A stretch of 64,000 bases of DNA from Ornatilinea apprima (GTDB lineage: Bacteria > Chloroflexota > Anaerolineae > Anaerolineales > Anaerolineaceae). The stretch is from NCBI RefSeq assembly GCF_001306115.1, contig NZ_LGCL01000019.1, forward strand, positions 1 through 64,000, given 5' to 3'. Shown one piece after another: positions 51,813 to 61,366 of this stretch. The translations under genes were made by a program, and so were the position numbers. The notes beneath the pieces were generated by a model that was given only the letters and a program-made list of their open reading frames with translations, was not told the DNA's origin and did not search any database. The first letter of the stretch is position 1. Every line of letters starts with the position of its first letter.

Positions 51813-52756
51813 TCAATATCCACCAGACCCAACCCCAGCCTTCTGCGTTCAGAATCAATATGCAGGATTTCAACCCGCACCACCTGACCCGGCCGGAAGG
51901 CGTGATTGAGGTCCTTATGATCCGTTCCCAGATTCATGGAAGAGATGTGCACCAGGCCCTCAACGCCCTCATCCAGCCGGGCGAAAACGCCGTAGCGCTT
52001 GATCGCGGTGATGGTGGCGCGCACTTCATCTCCAGAATGGTAGTTTTCCACCAGCTTTTCCCACGGGTTGGGGCACAGGCGCTTCAAGCTGAGTGCCACA
52101 CGCACGTTCTCTTCAGATACCTGTAACACCAGCGCGCTGACGGTCTGGTTGACCTTCAACACTTCTGAGGGATGATTAACCCGCCCCCAGGAGAGTTCGG
52201 ACACATGAATCAAACCTTCCACACCGCCCAGGTCTACAAACGCGCCAAAGTCGGTTACGTTGGTTACCGTGCCAGTCACCACATCATCCGCTTTCAGTGA
52301 CTTGAACAACTGCTTGCGCTGGCCTTCCCCTGCCAATGCTGCCCGCTCCGAGAAGACAATGCGTTCCATCGTCGGCTCGCATTCAATAATTTTCAACTGC
52401 ATCGAACAGCCTAAATAATGCGCCAGCCGTTCGCGGCGTTCGCTTTCATCATCAATGGAGGCCATTTCTACCAGATGCGATACCGGAACAAAGCCTTGAA
52501 TCCCCTGCCCATTGACCAGCAAGCCCCCTCGATTGAAGGCGTAAACCTTCAGCACGACAATCTCATCATTGTCGTAGATTTTTTTCGCCTTTATCCAATC
52601 TACACTCGTCTCTTCAACCGGTGTCAGCTCTGCCGCTGCGGTACTTTCATGGCTATGGTTATGATCCTGCTCATCATCGGCTAATACGGAAGCCCACCAT
52701 CCTTCATCTACTTGTGAGAAGTTCTTGTCGACCGAGCTTTCATCTTTTACCACCAT
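51809..52756 (-). CDS. Protein with three S1 RNA-binding domains
   Basis: This 315-residue protein has an acidic N-terminal tail with a His run (DDEQDHNHSHES) and three S1 domains. The clearest is VTGTVTNVTDFGAFVDLGGV with EGLIHVSELSWGRV; another is VRATITAIKRYGVFARLDEG with EGLVHISSM. The first copy (VLKVYAFNRGGLLVNGQGIQ) is S1-like. This is the short S1/RpsA-like form, an RNA binder that probably acts on the ribosome; full-length S1 has more repeats. GGGGAGG precedes the ATG, and a promoter is at 52812-52840. It overlaps ftsK by 4 nt. Confidence 0.9.
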   Translation of the reverse strand: MVVKDESSVDKNFSQVDEGWWASVLADDEQDHNHSHESTAAAELTPVEETSVDWIKAKKIYDNDEIVVLKVYAFNRGGLLVNGQGIQGFVPVSHLVEMASIDDESERRERLAHYLGCSMQLKIIECEPTMERIVFSERAALAGEGQRKQLFKSLKADDVVTGTVTNVTDFGAFVDLGGVEGLIHVSELSWGRVNHPSEVLKVNQTVSALVLQVSEENVRVALSLKRLCPNPWEKLVENYHSGDEVRATITAIKRYGVFARLDEGVEGLVHISSMNLGTDHKDLNHAFRPGQVVRVEILHIDSERRRLGLGLVDIE

Positions 52757-52811
52757 TCGATATCCTCCCCTGCTGAGACGATAATGCTTACGGGTAATTC
52801 ACCATTTGTAT

Positions 52812-52840
52812 ATTATCTCAATTAATGAAAAATTAATCAA
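52812..52840 (-). promoter_or_regulatory. Promoter of the S1-domain protein / ftsK operon
   Basis: TTGATT (52835-52840), 17 nt, GATAAT (52812-52817) on the minus strand. Confidence 0.65.
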
Positions 52841-52850
52841 GAACTACCTG

Positions 52851-54761
52851 TTAATCCGCTGTCAAGCCATCCTGGTGGGCTTCATCTTCCATCTCCAGGA
52901 TCGCTTTGGCCACCTCTTCAACTGCCACGCGTTGCTTTCGATATAAGTCCGCTTCCGACATCGCCAATCGCATGGCGACTTCTCGAACTTTCTTTCCTTC
53001 CAAAAATTTCAGCTCAAGTATATTATACAGAATCCACTCACCGGTAAACCTGCGTTCTCCCTCAGGTTTCAGTCTTTCGATGGCGGTCTTTAAAATGGAT
53101 CGCAAAGCGTTGGCCGCGTTGCCGTCATGTTCTTGCAGTGCCGACTCAACAATCTTCAACTTCAGCAAGGGATTTTCGGTCAGTTTTGGGCCGCCCCAAT
53201 AGTGGGTCAGGGCGTCCTTCACCCACTGGCTCATATCAGCCGGCACCTGAGAATCATTTTCCATCAGCATATCCGGCTCCACCGAATATCGGCCCACGGC
53301 CCGCACGGCCTGTAAATAATCCATTTCAGGCCGCAAAAGCTGCAGGCTTTGCAAATACCCTTCCTGGGCTTTGCGGTCTTTCAACGCCAATTCCGCACGG
53401 TGCGTCAGCCTGCTAATCGAGGTGATTTGTTCTGGCTCCAACACCTGTCCGCCAGTGCGAGAAATGCCGATTAACCCGATGAGATGGAAACTGCCATCCC
53501 CATCTTCCACAATCGGGATCAGCGTATCGCCGCCCCATTGGAACCACTCGTTATGATTACCGTTCTCCGCCAGCACTTGGTAAAGCTGCCGCGGGGCAGC
53601 TTCACCCACATCTGTTTTACCTACAGAAACAAACTGGTCCACTTCCGCGCCGCTAAATACGGCCGCGTACGCCCCTGGTGATTGAAGCTGGTCACAAACC
53701 GCCGCCAGCAACATCTCCAAAAATTGCTTTAAATCGCTACGCGTCATCAGGCGGTCTTCCAAAGCCCGCAGCATGTTCATCTCGCGATCATCCTGATCGA
53801 GAAACAACCATTTCGCCCCAAACGGCCCAAAAATGGTGATCAGGTGCTCAAGCAGCAGGATCGAAGCCGCCATCACCACCGGCACAAAGCCTGTGTAGGT
53901 CGCGCCAAACGCCTCACCAACCCGCCGGGTCACCGTCACCAGGCCCAGGGTAATGCTGGCAGTGATCGGGCCGCGCATAATCCACTTGATCAGCCGTTCT
54001 TTGATCACCCGGTCTGGCCAGGAGACGCCAAAAAACGCCACCGCGTACGCCATCAGAATAATCAAAACGCCCACCAGCGCCGCGATAAAAATCGTAACAC
54101 TCCAAAAAATCACCGGGTGCCGCGCAGCTATATCGGAGCCAAACAGAAGGAAGGGAAACGAGCCAATCGCCGGGGCTGCCGAACCAATCATCAGATAGCG
54201 GATACGCCGCCGGCTGGTGGGGGTTTTGGTGCGCTGGTAAGCCCGCACCAGCAGCCATAAAGAAATCACCATCATCCCCAGGTAATACAGCGAAAACAAG
54301 TCGGTCAACACGTTGGCCTGGAAGAAGGGCGCCGGCTGCGCGGTGAGATTGATGTCTCCAAACAGTAGATTAAAGGGCAGGGTCATCAGGCAAGCCAGCG
54401 AAATGGAATACACCACCACGATCATCAGGCGCCGCCGCCCCCGGCTCGGCTTGCCGGTGGTGGCCAGCAGCGCGTCAGAAAATTGCAGGTATGCCGCCGG
54501 CAGCAGAATAATGCCAACCCACTGCAGTTTCAGCCAAAAAGAGATGATTTCGGGTGTTCCGGCCTGCATGCCAATTGCCTCAGCCGTAAACACAATCACC
54601 ACGCACAGCATGATGATCGCGAAAGACCGGGCAACGCGGTCTCGCAGGTTAAAAGAAAGCGCATACAGCAGCAGCGAAAATGCGGTAATAGCGACGCCAG
54701 CGGTTAGAATCTCGCTGACAGCCTTGAGAATGGACAATACCCCCTGAAAACTACCCGACAT
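52851..54761 (-). CDS. 7TM-sensor protein with GAF domain and C-terminal helical segment, no kinase domain
   Basis: This 636-residue protein starts with about seven to nine membrane helices of the histidine-kinase N-terminal 7TM type (KLQWVGIILLPAAYLQFSDA). From roughly residue 330 a GAF-like domain follows (SDLKQFLEMLLAAVCDQL). The C-terminal part ends with a helix-rich region (REVAMRLAMSEADLYRKQRV) that could bind DNA or another protein. No H-box, ATP-binding or HATPase motif was found, so it is not itself a histidine kinase. A membrane signal would pass to the helical end. Partners are not evident. It is 14 nt from a GNAT gene. Confidence 0.78.
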   Translation of the reverse strand: MSGSFQGVLSILKAVSEILTAGVAITAFSLLLYALSFNLRDRVARSFAIIMLCVVIVFTAEAIGMQAGTPEIISFWLKLQWVGIILLPAAYLQFSDALLATTGKPSRGRRRLMIVVVYSISLACLMTLPFNLLFGDINLTAQPAPFFQANVLTDLFSLYYLGMMVISLWLLVRAYQRTKTPTSRRRIRYLMIGSAAPAIGSFPFLLFGSDIAARHPVIFWSVTIFIAALVGVLIILMAYAVAFFGVSWPDRVIKERLIKWIMRGPITASITLGLVTVTRRVGEAFGATYTGFVPVVMAASILLLEHLITIFGPFGAKWLFLDQDDREMNMLRALEDRLMTRSDLKQFLEMLLAAVCDQLQSPGAYAAVFSGAEVDQFVSVGKTDVGEAAPRQLYQVLAENGNHNEWFQWGGDTLIPIVEDGDGSFHLIGLIGISRTGGQVLEPEQITSISRLTHRAELALKDRKAQEGYLQSLQLLRPEMDYLQAVRAVGRYSVEPDMLMENDSQVPADMSQWVKDALTHYWGGPKLTENPLLKLKIVESALQEHDGNAANALRSILKTAIERLKPEGERRFTGEWILYNILELKFLEGKKVREVAMRLAMSEADLYRKQRVAVEEVAKAILEMEDEAHQDGLTAD

Positions 54762-54775
54762 GCAACCGGTCCTCT

Positions 54776-55315
54776 TTAGCGCGCATACCGCGCGAAAAAC
54801 AACGCGATGTCTTGGTTGGCGTAGTAATGATCATTAAATCCACAGAATTCATACCCCAGCTTATTCGCCATTTGAATTGCCGGATGATTCTTTGACTGCA
54901 TCGCCAGCACCACGCGGCGCAAATTGCGCTGCACTGCCCAGTGCTGGGCTGCCAGGAGCAAGGCGCTGGCAATTCCTTTTCGGCGCACCTTTTCTTTCAC
55001 CACCACATCGGTAATCCACACCGTGCTGGCCGAGAACTGGTCTTCCAGGCGCATGTACCCCACCGGCACGCTTTCCATCGTTGCCGTTAGCCAGGTTTGT
55101 TTCTGCGGCCACAACTGCTGGGTCAGCTCTGCCGCGCGCGGATATTCCACCCGCACCGAGCGGGGCAGCCGCACCTCGCGAAAGCCAATCGAAATCTGCC
55201 CTTCTTCGATCAGGCGTTCCATTTGCCAGACGTATTGGGTTGTGTAGCTGTGTTCTAAATGCAATAAGACCGGTAAATCGGCCGCCACGGTTGGACGAAT
55301 TTCAATTTCAGGCAT
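54776..55315 (-). CDS. GNAT-family N-acetyltransferase
   Basis: About 179 residues with one GNAT domain: VVKEKVRRKGIASALLLAAQ is the acetyl-CoA loop and NHPAIQMANKLGYEF the bulge, followed by YYANQDIALFFARY. Similar proteins resemble RimI-like or streptothricin-type acetyltransferases, but the substrate is not determined. The start is ATG 55313-55315 (MPEIEIRP) with GGGAG 7 nt upstream; an in-frame ATG at 55345 lacks a site. It is flanked on the same strand by the membrane-anchored Ig-like gene and the 7TM sensor gene, with short gaps. Confidence 0.87.
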   Translation of the reverse strand: MPEIEIRPTVAADLPVLLHLEHSYTTQYVWQMERLIEEGQISIGFREVRLPRSVRVEYPRAAELTQQLWPQKQTWLTATMESVPVGYMRLEDQFSASTVWITDVVVKEKVRRKGIASALLLAAQHWAVQRNLRRVVLAMQSKNHPAIQMANKLGYEFCGFNDHYYANQDIALFFARYAR

Positions 55316-55331
55316 ACTCTGCTCCCAAAGA

Positions 55332-56024
55332 TTACGGTAATACAATCCTCACGGAGGTAACACATACTGGCTGGGGATTGTTTTGTCCATCCATCACAAC
55401 CAGACGCAAAAAATAATCACCCGGCACCAACTGATCGGTGTTCCAGGTAGCTGTCTGCTCGGTTTCGCTGCTCTGGTTTCCCGCCGCAATGGTCGTCCAA
55501 ACATCACTTCCCGGCTGCCCATATTCGTATTTATAAAACCCCAGGTTATCCAGGTTGACAATAAACTTCAGCGTAACAGAGCCGGAGAGCACTTCCGCCC
55601 CCTCCAGCGGCTCAATCCATTCAATCCGACCTGCCTGGCAGCCCTCGGTCAGCGGAAGGTTGGCCATATTGGGAACCAGCGTTGCTTGCGCCGCGCCTTC
55701 CGCCACTGCTTCAGACGGCAAGGTTGGGGTGGCAGTCGCCAGCAGATCCAGGGTGGGCGTGGGCAGTAAGCTGGTAGCGGGCAGCGCCGGGCTGACAAAC
55801 GAGATCAGCACAAACTCGCTCAACGCCAGCAGCGCCGCCAGCGCCAAAACGCTCAACGCCGTGCCCAGCCGCCGCTGAGACGCCTCACGCTCCATACCAA
55901 AAACAGACGTGCGCCATTCATTCCAGGCCACAATCACTTTGCGGATATACAGCAGCCCCACGCCCCCCAGCATTGCGTAGATCCAGATCTCAAATTTTTC
56001 AAGAAAAGCGATTAATTCTTTCAT
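55332..56024 (-). CDS. Membrane-anchored protein with C-terminal beta-sandwich domain
   Basis: About 230 residues. Two membrane helices (WIYAMLGGVGLLYIRKVIV and LSVLALAALLALSEFVLIS) surround a short basic cytoplasmic loop, followed by a Thr/Pro-rich linker and a beta-rich domain of about 100 residues (IEWIEPLEGAEVLSGSVTLK, then PGDYFLRLVVMDGQNN) resembling Ig-like or fibronectin-type surface domains. I do not recognise a named family. The start at ATG 56022-56024 is a choice; an in-frame GTG/ATG at 56033 is also possible. The domain should face outside. Confidence 0.65.
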   Translation of the reverse strand: MKELIAFLEKFEIWIYAMLGGVGLLYIRKVIVAWNEWRTSVFGMEREASQRRLGTALSVLALAALLALSEFVLISFVSPALPATSLLPTPTLDLLATATPTLPSEAVAEGAAQATLVPNMANLPLTEGCQAGRIEWIEPLEGAEVLSGSVTLKFIVNLDNLGFYKYEYGQPGSDVWTTIAAGNQSSETEQTATWNTDQLVPGDYFLRLVVMDGQNNPQPVCVTSVRIVLP

Positions 56025-56083
56025 GCCACGCACACAGCATCAGGCCGCCCGGCTACAAAGGCCAGGTTTTGTGCCAAACCGGC

Positions 56084-56920
56084 TTACAGATTTTCAAGCA
56101 CACCCAGGAAGATATCTTTGATCTTGGGAGCAATGATGTGGCCGGCCTCCAAAACCTCTTCATGCGTGGTCATGGTACTGCCATCCAGGTTGGCTTTATT
56201 GCTAATTCCAGAAATACCCAACACCCGCATTTTACCGTGTCTGGCAACGATCACTTCAGGAACGGTGGACATTCCCACCGCGTCGGTTCCAATCCCCTTC
56301 AGATAGCGCAGCTCGGCCGGCGACTCAAACGAAGGCCCGGCTAAAATTGTGTATACGCCCTCATGCAGGCGGATGCCGTTCTTCTTTGCCGCGCCGCGCG
56401 CCAGGTCACACAATTCCCGGTCATAGGGCTGGCTCATATCGGGGAAGCGCTCGCCAAACACATCCAGGTTCGGTCCGCGCAGCGGGCTCAACCCGCCCAT
56501 CCCGATCAGGTTAATGTGATCCACAATCAACATCACATCACCGGGCGCGTAGTCCTGGTTCACCGCCCCGGCGGCGTTGGTAACAAAAAGCGTGTTCACG
56601 CCCATGCGATTCATCACCCGCACCGGAAAGGTTACCTGGGCCATACTATAGCCCTCGTAATAGTGCGAGCGGCCTTGCATCACCAACACTTCTTTACCCG
56701 CCAGCGTGCCAATCACCAGCCGGCCCATGTGCCCCTGCACCGTGGATTTCGGCCAGTTGGGAATTTCCTCGGCCGGGATAATATCCGCGTTATCAATCGC
56801 GTTCGCCAGGTCGTTCAGGCCGGAGCCTAAAATCATCGCCAGTTTCGGGCGGTATTGGGTGCGCGCCTCGATGGTCTTTACGGCTTCGTCAATCTGCTCT
56901 AAAGTGATATATTCGGACAT
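56084..56920 (-). CDS. punA: Purine nucleoside phosphorylase (PNP-I, trimeric type)
   Basis: About 278 residues. It phosphorolyses inosine and guanosine to the base and ribose-1-phosphate. Family signatures are AMILGSGLNDLANAI (phosphate loop), VMQGRSHYYEGYSMAQVTF, FVTNAAGAVNQDYAPGDVML, SFESPAELRYLKGIG and GMSTVPEVIVARHGKMRV, with Glu and Asn in the base-binding site as in trimeric PNPs. I chose ATG 56918-56920 (MSEYITL) with GGAGGAAA upstream; an ATG four codons earlier lies in that site. It follows ltaE by 110 nt. Confidence 0.95.
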   Translation of the reverse strand: MSEYITLEQIDEAVKTIEARTQYRPKLAMILGSGLNDLANAIDNADIIPAEEIPNWPKSTVQGHMGRLVIGTLAGKEVLVMQGRSHYYEGYSMAQVTFPVRVMNRMGVNTLFVTNAAGAVNQDYAPGDVMLIVDHINLIGMGGLSPLRGPNLDVFGERFPDMSQPYDRELCDLARGAAKKNGIRLHEGVYTILAGPSFESPAELRYLKGIGTDAVGMSTVPEVIVARHGKMRVLGISGISNKANLDGSTMTTHEEVLEAGHIIAPKIKDIFLGVLENL

Positions 56921-57030
56921 GGTTTCCTCCATCGAGCCAGGTTTTTATTAATAATATTCAGGAAAAAGAGCCTTCCAATTCAACCCAAAATTGCGTTCGG
57001 AAAGCATCTACCAACATTATATCAGAACTG

Positions 57031-58074
57031 TTAAACAGAAAGCGCCTGGCGGAACGCCTGAGCGGTGGCCTTCACGTCCGCGTCGCTGATCCAATAATGC
57101 AGCACCAGGCGGAACTGCCGCGCCCCGGTGGGGCTGGCCAGCACACCCAGCGATTTCAGCCGTCCGGCAATTTCACCTGCCGATCCTTGAATCGACTCAT
57201 CCAGGTTCACAAATACCATATTGGTCGCGTGCGCTTTCTTTTCCACCCGCAGTCCATCCACGCTCGCCAGTAGATCGCCTAACTCCGCCGCCCGCCGGTG
57301 ATCCTCCCCCAGGCGCAGGGTCATCTTTTCCAGCGCGATGATCCCCGCCGCCGCCAGAATGCCGGCCTGCCGCATACCGCCGCCCAGCATTTTTCGCAGC
57401 CGCAGAGCCTGCTGGATGAACGGTTTGCTGCCGCACAGCACCGAACCCACTGGCGCGCAAAGACCCTTGCTCAGGCAAAACGTAACCGAATCGAACGGCT
57501 GTGCCAGTTCGGCCGCCGCCACACCCAATTCGGTCTCGGCATTAAAAATCCGCGCCCCATCCAGGTGCATTTTTAGGCCGTTGGCATCCGCGATCTCTTT
57601 CACCGCCAGCATAAACTCCACCGGCACGGCTACCCCGCCGCAGCGATTATGCGTGTTCTCCAGCACAATCAGGCGGCTGGTTGGGTAATGCGGGTTATTC
57701 GCATCGCGAACTGCCAGGCGAATATCTTCCAGCGCGATGGTGCCGTCTGGCAGGTTAGGCAGGGTGTGCGGGTGCACGCCCCCCAGCGCCGCCACACCAC
57801 CCGCCTCAAACAGAAAGGTGTGCGCCAGGCTGCCCATGATCACTTCATCGCCGCGCCCGCAGTGCGCCAGCACGCCGATCAGGTTGCCCATTGTGCCCGA
57901 AGGCACAAACAAACCGGCTTCTTTGCCCAATCGCTCCGCCGACATCGCCTGCAGGCGTTGCACAGTCGGGTCTTCACCATAAACATCATCACCCACCACG
58001 GCCTCAACCATCACGGCGCGCATTTCAGCTGTAGGCTGGGTTACCGTGTCTGAACGTAAATCAATCCATTGCAT
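57031..58074 (-). CDS. ltaE: Low-specificity L-threonine aldolase
   Basis: This PLP enzyme splits threonine or allo-threonine into glycine and acetaldehyde. About 347 residues carry [16 protein letters not shown] at the start, [25 protein letters not shown], the aspartate-containing [13 protein letters not shown] and the PLP lysine segment [18 protein letters not shown] 58072-58074 follows an AGAGGAAGT site; an in-frame extension to 58095 does not. It lies 35 nt downstream of rluD, and the tetrameric fold-type I layout is normal. Confidence 0.95.
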   Translation of the reverse strand: MQWIDLRSDTVTQPTAEMRAVMVEAVVGDDVYGEDPTVQRLQAMSAERLGKEAGLFVPSGTMGNLIGVLAHCGRGDEVIMGSLAHTFLFEAGGVAALGGVHPHTLPNLPDGTIALEDIRLAVRDANNPHYPTSRLIVLENTHNRCGGVAVPVEFMLAVKEIADANGLKMHLDGARIFNAETELGVAAAELAQPFDSVTFCLSKGLCAPVGSVLCGSKPFIQQALRLRKMLGGGMRQAGILAAAGIIALEKMTLRLGEDHRRAAELGDLLASVDGLRVEKKAHATNMVFVNLDESIQGSAGEIAGRLKSLGVLASPTGARQFRLVLHYWISDADVKATAQAFRQALSV

Positions 58075-58109
58075 GGCTATACTTCCTCTTTTCATCGGAA
58101 ATGGGATTT

Positions 58110-59048
58110 CTATCGCTCCGCGTGCAGCAGATCCAACACTTTTTGCAAATCAGCCGGCAGTGGTGCCTCAAAGGTCCGCTGGCTTTTTTCACCCGGCAGT
58201 TGGATCGTGAGCCGCTGGGCGTGTAAGAACTGGCGGCGGATGGGCAGCGATACCTTGCGGTGACCATAAATACCATCGCCCACAATCGGACAGCCCAAAA
58301 AGGCCATATGCAGGCGAATCTGGTGCGTGCGCCCGGTCAGCAGGTTCACTTCCAGCAACGTGTGTTTCTCAAAACTCTCCAGGGTGCGGTACTCGGTGAA
58401 CGCTTCGCGCCCTTTTCCCGGGGGCAGAATGGCCATTTGCTTGCGGTGCGCAGGGTCACGCCCAATCGGCGCTTCGATTCGCCCGCTTGGAGTTGGCGGC
58501 GCCCCATCCACCAGCGCCAAATAGACCTTCTTCAGCGAGCGCTGTTTGAAACGGCTTTGCAGCCATTGATGAGCCTTATCATTTTTGGCGATCAACAACA
58601 AACCGGACGTGTCTTTATCCAAGCGGTGAACAATCCCCGGGCGCTGCACCCCGCCCACGCCTTCCATTTCTGGCGCGTGCGCCAGGGCCGCGTGCACCAC
58701 CGTGCCGCTGCTGTGCCCCGCTGCCGGGTGCACCACCATGCCCGCTGGTTTATTAATCACCAGCAGGTCATCGTTTTCAAAAATAACGTCCAAGGGAATC
58801 GATTCAGGAATCAAATTGCTCGGTTCTGGGGCTGGCACACGCATGTTCACCTGCTGGCCGCGCTCCAGCGCGTAGCCGGTTTTCGTGATCACTTTGTCAT
58901 CCACCGTAACCAGGCCGCCTTCAATCAAGGCCTGGATGCGCGAGCGCGAGAGTTCGGTATGGCTGCGCGCCAGAAATTTATCCAGGCGTTCGCTTTCCTC
59001 TTCATCGAAGCGAAAGATCACTTCAATCTCATTGTTCAATGGACGCAT
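58110..59048 (-). CDS. rluD: Ribosomal large subunit pseudouridine synthase (RluD family)
   Basis: This 312-residue enzyme isomerises uridines of 23S rRNA (sites like 1911, 1915 and 1917). It has an N-terminal S4 RNA-binding domain ([20 protein letters not shown]) and the catalytic core with the Asp in [18 protein letters not shown] near residue 141, plus [19 protein letters not shown]. It overlaps lspA by 20 nt, the arrangement common in bacteria, and is followed by ltaE. It may be transcribed from the lspA promoter. Confidence 0.95.
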   Translation of the reverse strand: MRPLNNEIEVIFRFDEEESERLDKFLARSHTELSRSRIQALIEGGLVTVDDKVITKTGYALERGQQVNMRVPAPEPSNLIPESIPLDVIFENDDLLVINKPAGMVVHPAAGHSSGTVVHAALAHAPEMEGVGGVQRPGIVHRLDKDTSGLLLIAKNDKAHQWLQSRFKQRSLKKVYLALVDGAPPTPSGRIEAPIGRDPAHRKQMAILPPGKGREAFTEYRTLESFEKHTLLEVNLLTGRTHQIRLHMAFLGCPIVGDGIYGHRKVSLPIRRQFLHAQRLTIQLPGEKSQRTFEAPLPADLQKVLDLLHAER

Positions 59049-59580
59049 CTCCCTGAACAGCCGCGTCCGCCGGGTCCTCTTGTTTCACCTGGCCTGCGGA
59101 TTGTTTTTGCGCGGCGCGCTCCTGCAGATACATACTCAACAGCAGCACACCCACGCCCACGGTAATACTCGAATCGGCCACGTTAAACACCGGGAAGGTG
59201 CCTACGGAGACGAAATCGGTTACATGCCCAATCGTCAGGCGGTCAATTAAATTGCCCATCGCTCCGCCCAATTGCAAACCCAGCGCCAGCCGCAGACCCC
59301 ACTCCTCGCGTGGAACCCGCGGGTAATAGAAAATTATCGCCCCGGCAATGACAAACGCCAGCACGGTGAAAACCATTCCCAGGCCCTGAAACATACCGAA
59401 CGCCGAGCCGGTGTTGTACCAGTGCACGATTCTGGCATAAGGCGTTAGCCACGGCCAGGGCGACCACATTTCCCCCAATTCCAGCGAGGCGCGCACCAAC
59501 GACTTGGTCCATTGGTCCAGTCCGATCACACTGCCGGAAATCAGTAACAAAACCAGATAATCTCTGATACTTCGCTTCAA
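59029..59580 (-). CDS. lspA: Lipoprotein signal peptidase (signal peptidase II)
   Basis: This 183-residue aspartyl protease of the inner membrane removes signal peptides after Lgt has lipidated the cysteine. The two catalytic Asp motifs are GNLIDRLTIGHVTDF near residue 113 and FPVFNVADSSI near 136, and four membrane helices are visible. The start is TTG 59578-59580, supported by GGAGG five nt upstream and by the promoter at 59611. An acidic C-terminal tail ([10 protein letters not shown]) follows. lspA and rluD overlap. Confidence 0.96.
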   Translation of the reverse strand: MKRSIRDYLVLLLISGSVIGLDQWTKSLVRASLELGEMWSPWPWLTPYARIVHWYNTGSAFGMFQGLGMVFTVLAFVIAGAIIFYYPRVPREEWGLRLALGLQLGGAMGNLIDRLTIGHVTDFVSVGTFPVFNVADSSITVGVGVLLLSMYLQERAAQKQSAGQVKQEDPADAAVQGDASIEQ

Positions 59581-59610
59581 AACAGCCTCCAGTCAACTTT
59601 CTATCCCCCA

Positions 59611-59640
59611 ATTCTACCCGATATTTCTTAAATCATTCAA
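59611..59640 (-). promoter_or_regulatory. Promoter of the lspA-rluD operon
   Basis: TTGAAT (59635-59640), 18 nt, TAGAAT (59611-59616) on the minus strand, about 30 nt upstream of the TTG start. Confidence 0.6.
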
Positions 59641-59676
59641 AAACCCGGCATCCAACCGACTTTATCGGTCTGTAGC

Positions 59677-60171
59677 CTACAAGTTTGAGAGAAGAAACAT
59701 CACCGTCATGCGGGCATCCAAATCTTCCAGCACGATAACTTTTTCTCCACAGAAAAACAAATGCGCCGGGCACCCCGCCCGGCAGTCGCTGGCCCCCAAA
59801 CCAGCCGCGGGAACGTCCCACCCCCTTTCTTCGGACGCGCGCCGGCTCCAGATGCACTCGTATGGTTCTTCCCCCTCCGCATACCCCACCGCGATCACCC
59901 GCATCCCTTGCAGCACGGCGTCAATATGCCAGTGCGCCTTTTTCTCGCTGCGCAAATGCCGGCCTACCCGCCCGCGGATGCCCCCACTGCCTTTCGCGCT
60001 GCCAAAATAGACATAATACCCCGCCGGGAAGTTCACCCACCCCAGCTTTCCCACCCGCAGGTTGGCGTCTGCCGGGTTTTCAAACAATAGGACATAACTG
60101 CCGCGCGCGGGCGGCAGATTCATGGTTACTTCCACTGTGGTTCTGGCTTTTTTCGCCTCATCCGCCCCCAT
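59677..60171 (-). CDS. GIY-YIG-like (DUF123-type) protein
   Basis: This 164-residue protein resembles the DUF123 branch of the GIY-YIG superfamily: GYYVYFGSAKGSGGIRGRVG gives the YIG-like strand, the basic R..G...H helix and HLRSEKKAHWHIDAVL. A Cys-rich end (SDCRAGCPAHLFFCG) matches the second half of that family. Such proteins occur alone or fused to endonuclease III; the activity is unproven and could be DNA binding or repair. It begins 10 nt after the glycosyltransferase stop and is probably co-transcribed with it. Confidence 0.82.
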   Translation of the reverse strand: MGADEAKKARTTVEVTMNLPPARGSYVLLFENPADANLRVGKLGWVNFPAGYYVYFGSAKGSGGIRGRVGRHLRSEKKAHWHIDAVLQGMRVIAVGYAEGEEPYECIWSRRASEERGWDVPAAGLGASDCRAGCPAHLFFCGEKVIVLEDLDARMTVMFLLSNL

Positions 60172-60181
60172 CCGGCAGCCC

Positions 60182-61264
60182 TCATTCCTCGCTCAATGCC
60201 TGCAAGAACTGGCGGATCTTTTCCGCGCCGGTTTGCCAGGTGGGAAAGGCGTCAAAATGAGCACGCGCCGCCAGGCTCACCTGCTCCAGGCGGTGGCGGT
60301 TTTCTGCCAGACCCTCAATCAAAGAGGCCAGCGCGCCCTGGTTATCCGGCTGGATCAAATACCCATTTTCGCCATGCTGAATAATCTCGCTCGCAGCCCC
60401 GGCGGTGGTCGCCACCGGAATTACGCCGTACCCCATTGCCTCCAGATAAATAATGCCAAACCCTTCATAACTGGAAGGCACCACCATCAGGTGACTTGTC
60501 CGCAGCGTCTCCATCACATCCCCGTCGTCCACCTGCCCGCGGAAGAGAACCCGCTTGGTCAACCCCAGCGTGCGCGACAAATGCTGCATCTCACCCGAAT
60601 AGAGCGGGTCAGCATCCAGCCGGCCAATCACGTCCAGCGTCCAGTTGGTTTCTTTGATGCTCGCCACCGCGTGCAACAGCGTGTGCAGCCCCTTACGCGG
60701 AATCAGATTGCCCAAAAACACAATCCGCAGCGGACCGGGCGTATGCGCGCGCTGCGAAATCTCTTCCAGGCGAATGCCTTTCCCAAGCCGGTCCCCGCCC
60801 GGATAAGCGATTACATGCCGGGTTGGCCCGCCCATTAACGCCTGCACCGCCACACTGGTGGTGCGGCTGTTGTATACAAACGCATCCACCGACTTCAAAT
60901 AAGCGCGCTCCACCCGCTGGTAGACCCAGTGCTCCAGCGTGGAATGAACTTCATTGCTGCGCAGGTGATGCACTATGGAAACAATCGGATAGCAGGCCTG
61001 TTTCTTTATCCAGCGGTTGACCAGAAACAGCGAAGGGTGATTCAGCTCGTCTTGCAGCAGCACATCCACTTCCAGATTGGCCAACCTCTGGATCAGTTTG
61101 CGGTCCAGATTCTCTAACAACCGCAGCGGATAATCCCGCCACGGCATCGAGATCACCTCCACCACATCACCCTGGGCAGTTAAATAGTCCACCAACTGGC
61201 GGTCATAAATGTACCCACCCGATAAATTGGCCAGCTCTCCATAAATCATTAATCCAATGCGCAC
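60182..61264 (-). CDS. GT4-family glycosyltransferase
   Basis: This 360-residue retaining glycosyltransferase of the GT-B fold has the N-terminal start MRIGLMIYGELANLSGGYIY, the acceptor-side LLQDELNHPS, the donor domain beginning IVFLGNLIPRKGLHTLLHAV, and the E-x7-E motif as EGFGIIYLEAMGYGVIPVA. A sugar nucleotide is the likely donor; the acceptor (lipid, polysaccharide or protein) is unknown. The start codon is GTG with a GGAG site. It has its own promoter at 61338 and its downstream partner is the GIY-YIG-like gene. Confidence 0.92.
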   Translation of the reverse strand: MRIGLMIYGELANLSGGYIYDRQLVDYLTAQGDVVEVISMPWRDYPLRLLENLDRKLIQRLANLEVDVLLQDELNHPSLFLVNRWIKKQACYPIVSIVHHLRSNEVHSTLEHWVYQRVERAYLKSVDAFVYNSRTTSVAVQALMGGPTRHVIAYPGGDRLGKGIRLEEISQRAHTPGPLRIVFLGNLIPRKGLHTLLHAVASIKETNWTLDVIGRLDADPLYSGEMQHLSRTLGLTKRVLFRGQVDDGDVMETLRTSHLMVVPSSYEGFGIIYLEAMGYGVIPVATTAGAASEIIQHGENGYLIQPDNQGALASLIEGLAENRHRLEQVSLAARAHFDAFPTWQTGAEKIRQFLQALSEE

Positions 61265-61337
61265 AGCAGCTCTCCGTTATACCCGTATCCATCTCACCCG
61301 GCGATCAGCACCTCCCAAATCGCGCGGTTCTACTTCC

Positions 61338-61366
61338 ATTCTAGCGGCATCCATTCCCCATCACAA
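61338..61366 (-). promoter_or_regulatory. Promoter of the glycosyltransferase gene
   Basis: TTGTGA (61361-61366), 17 nt, TAGAAT (61338-61343) on the minus strand. Confidence 0.55.
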
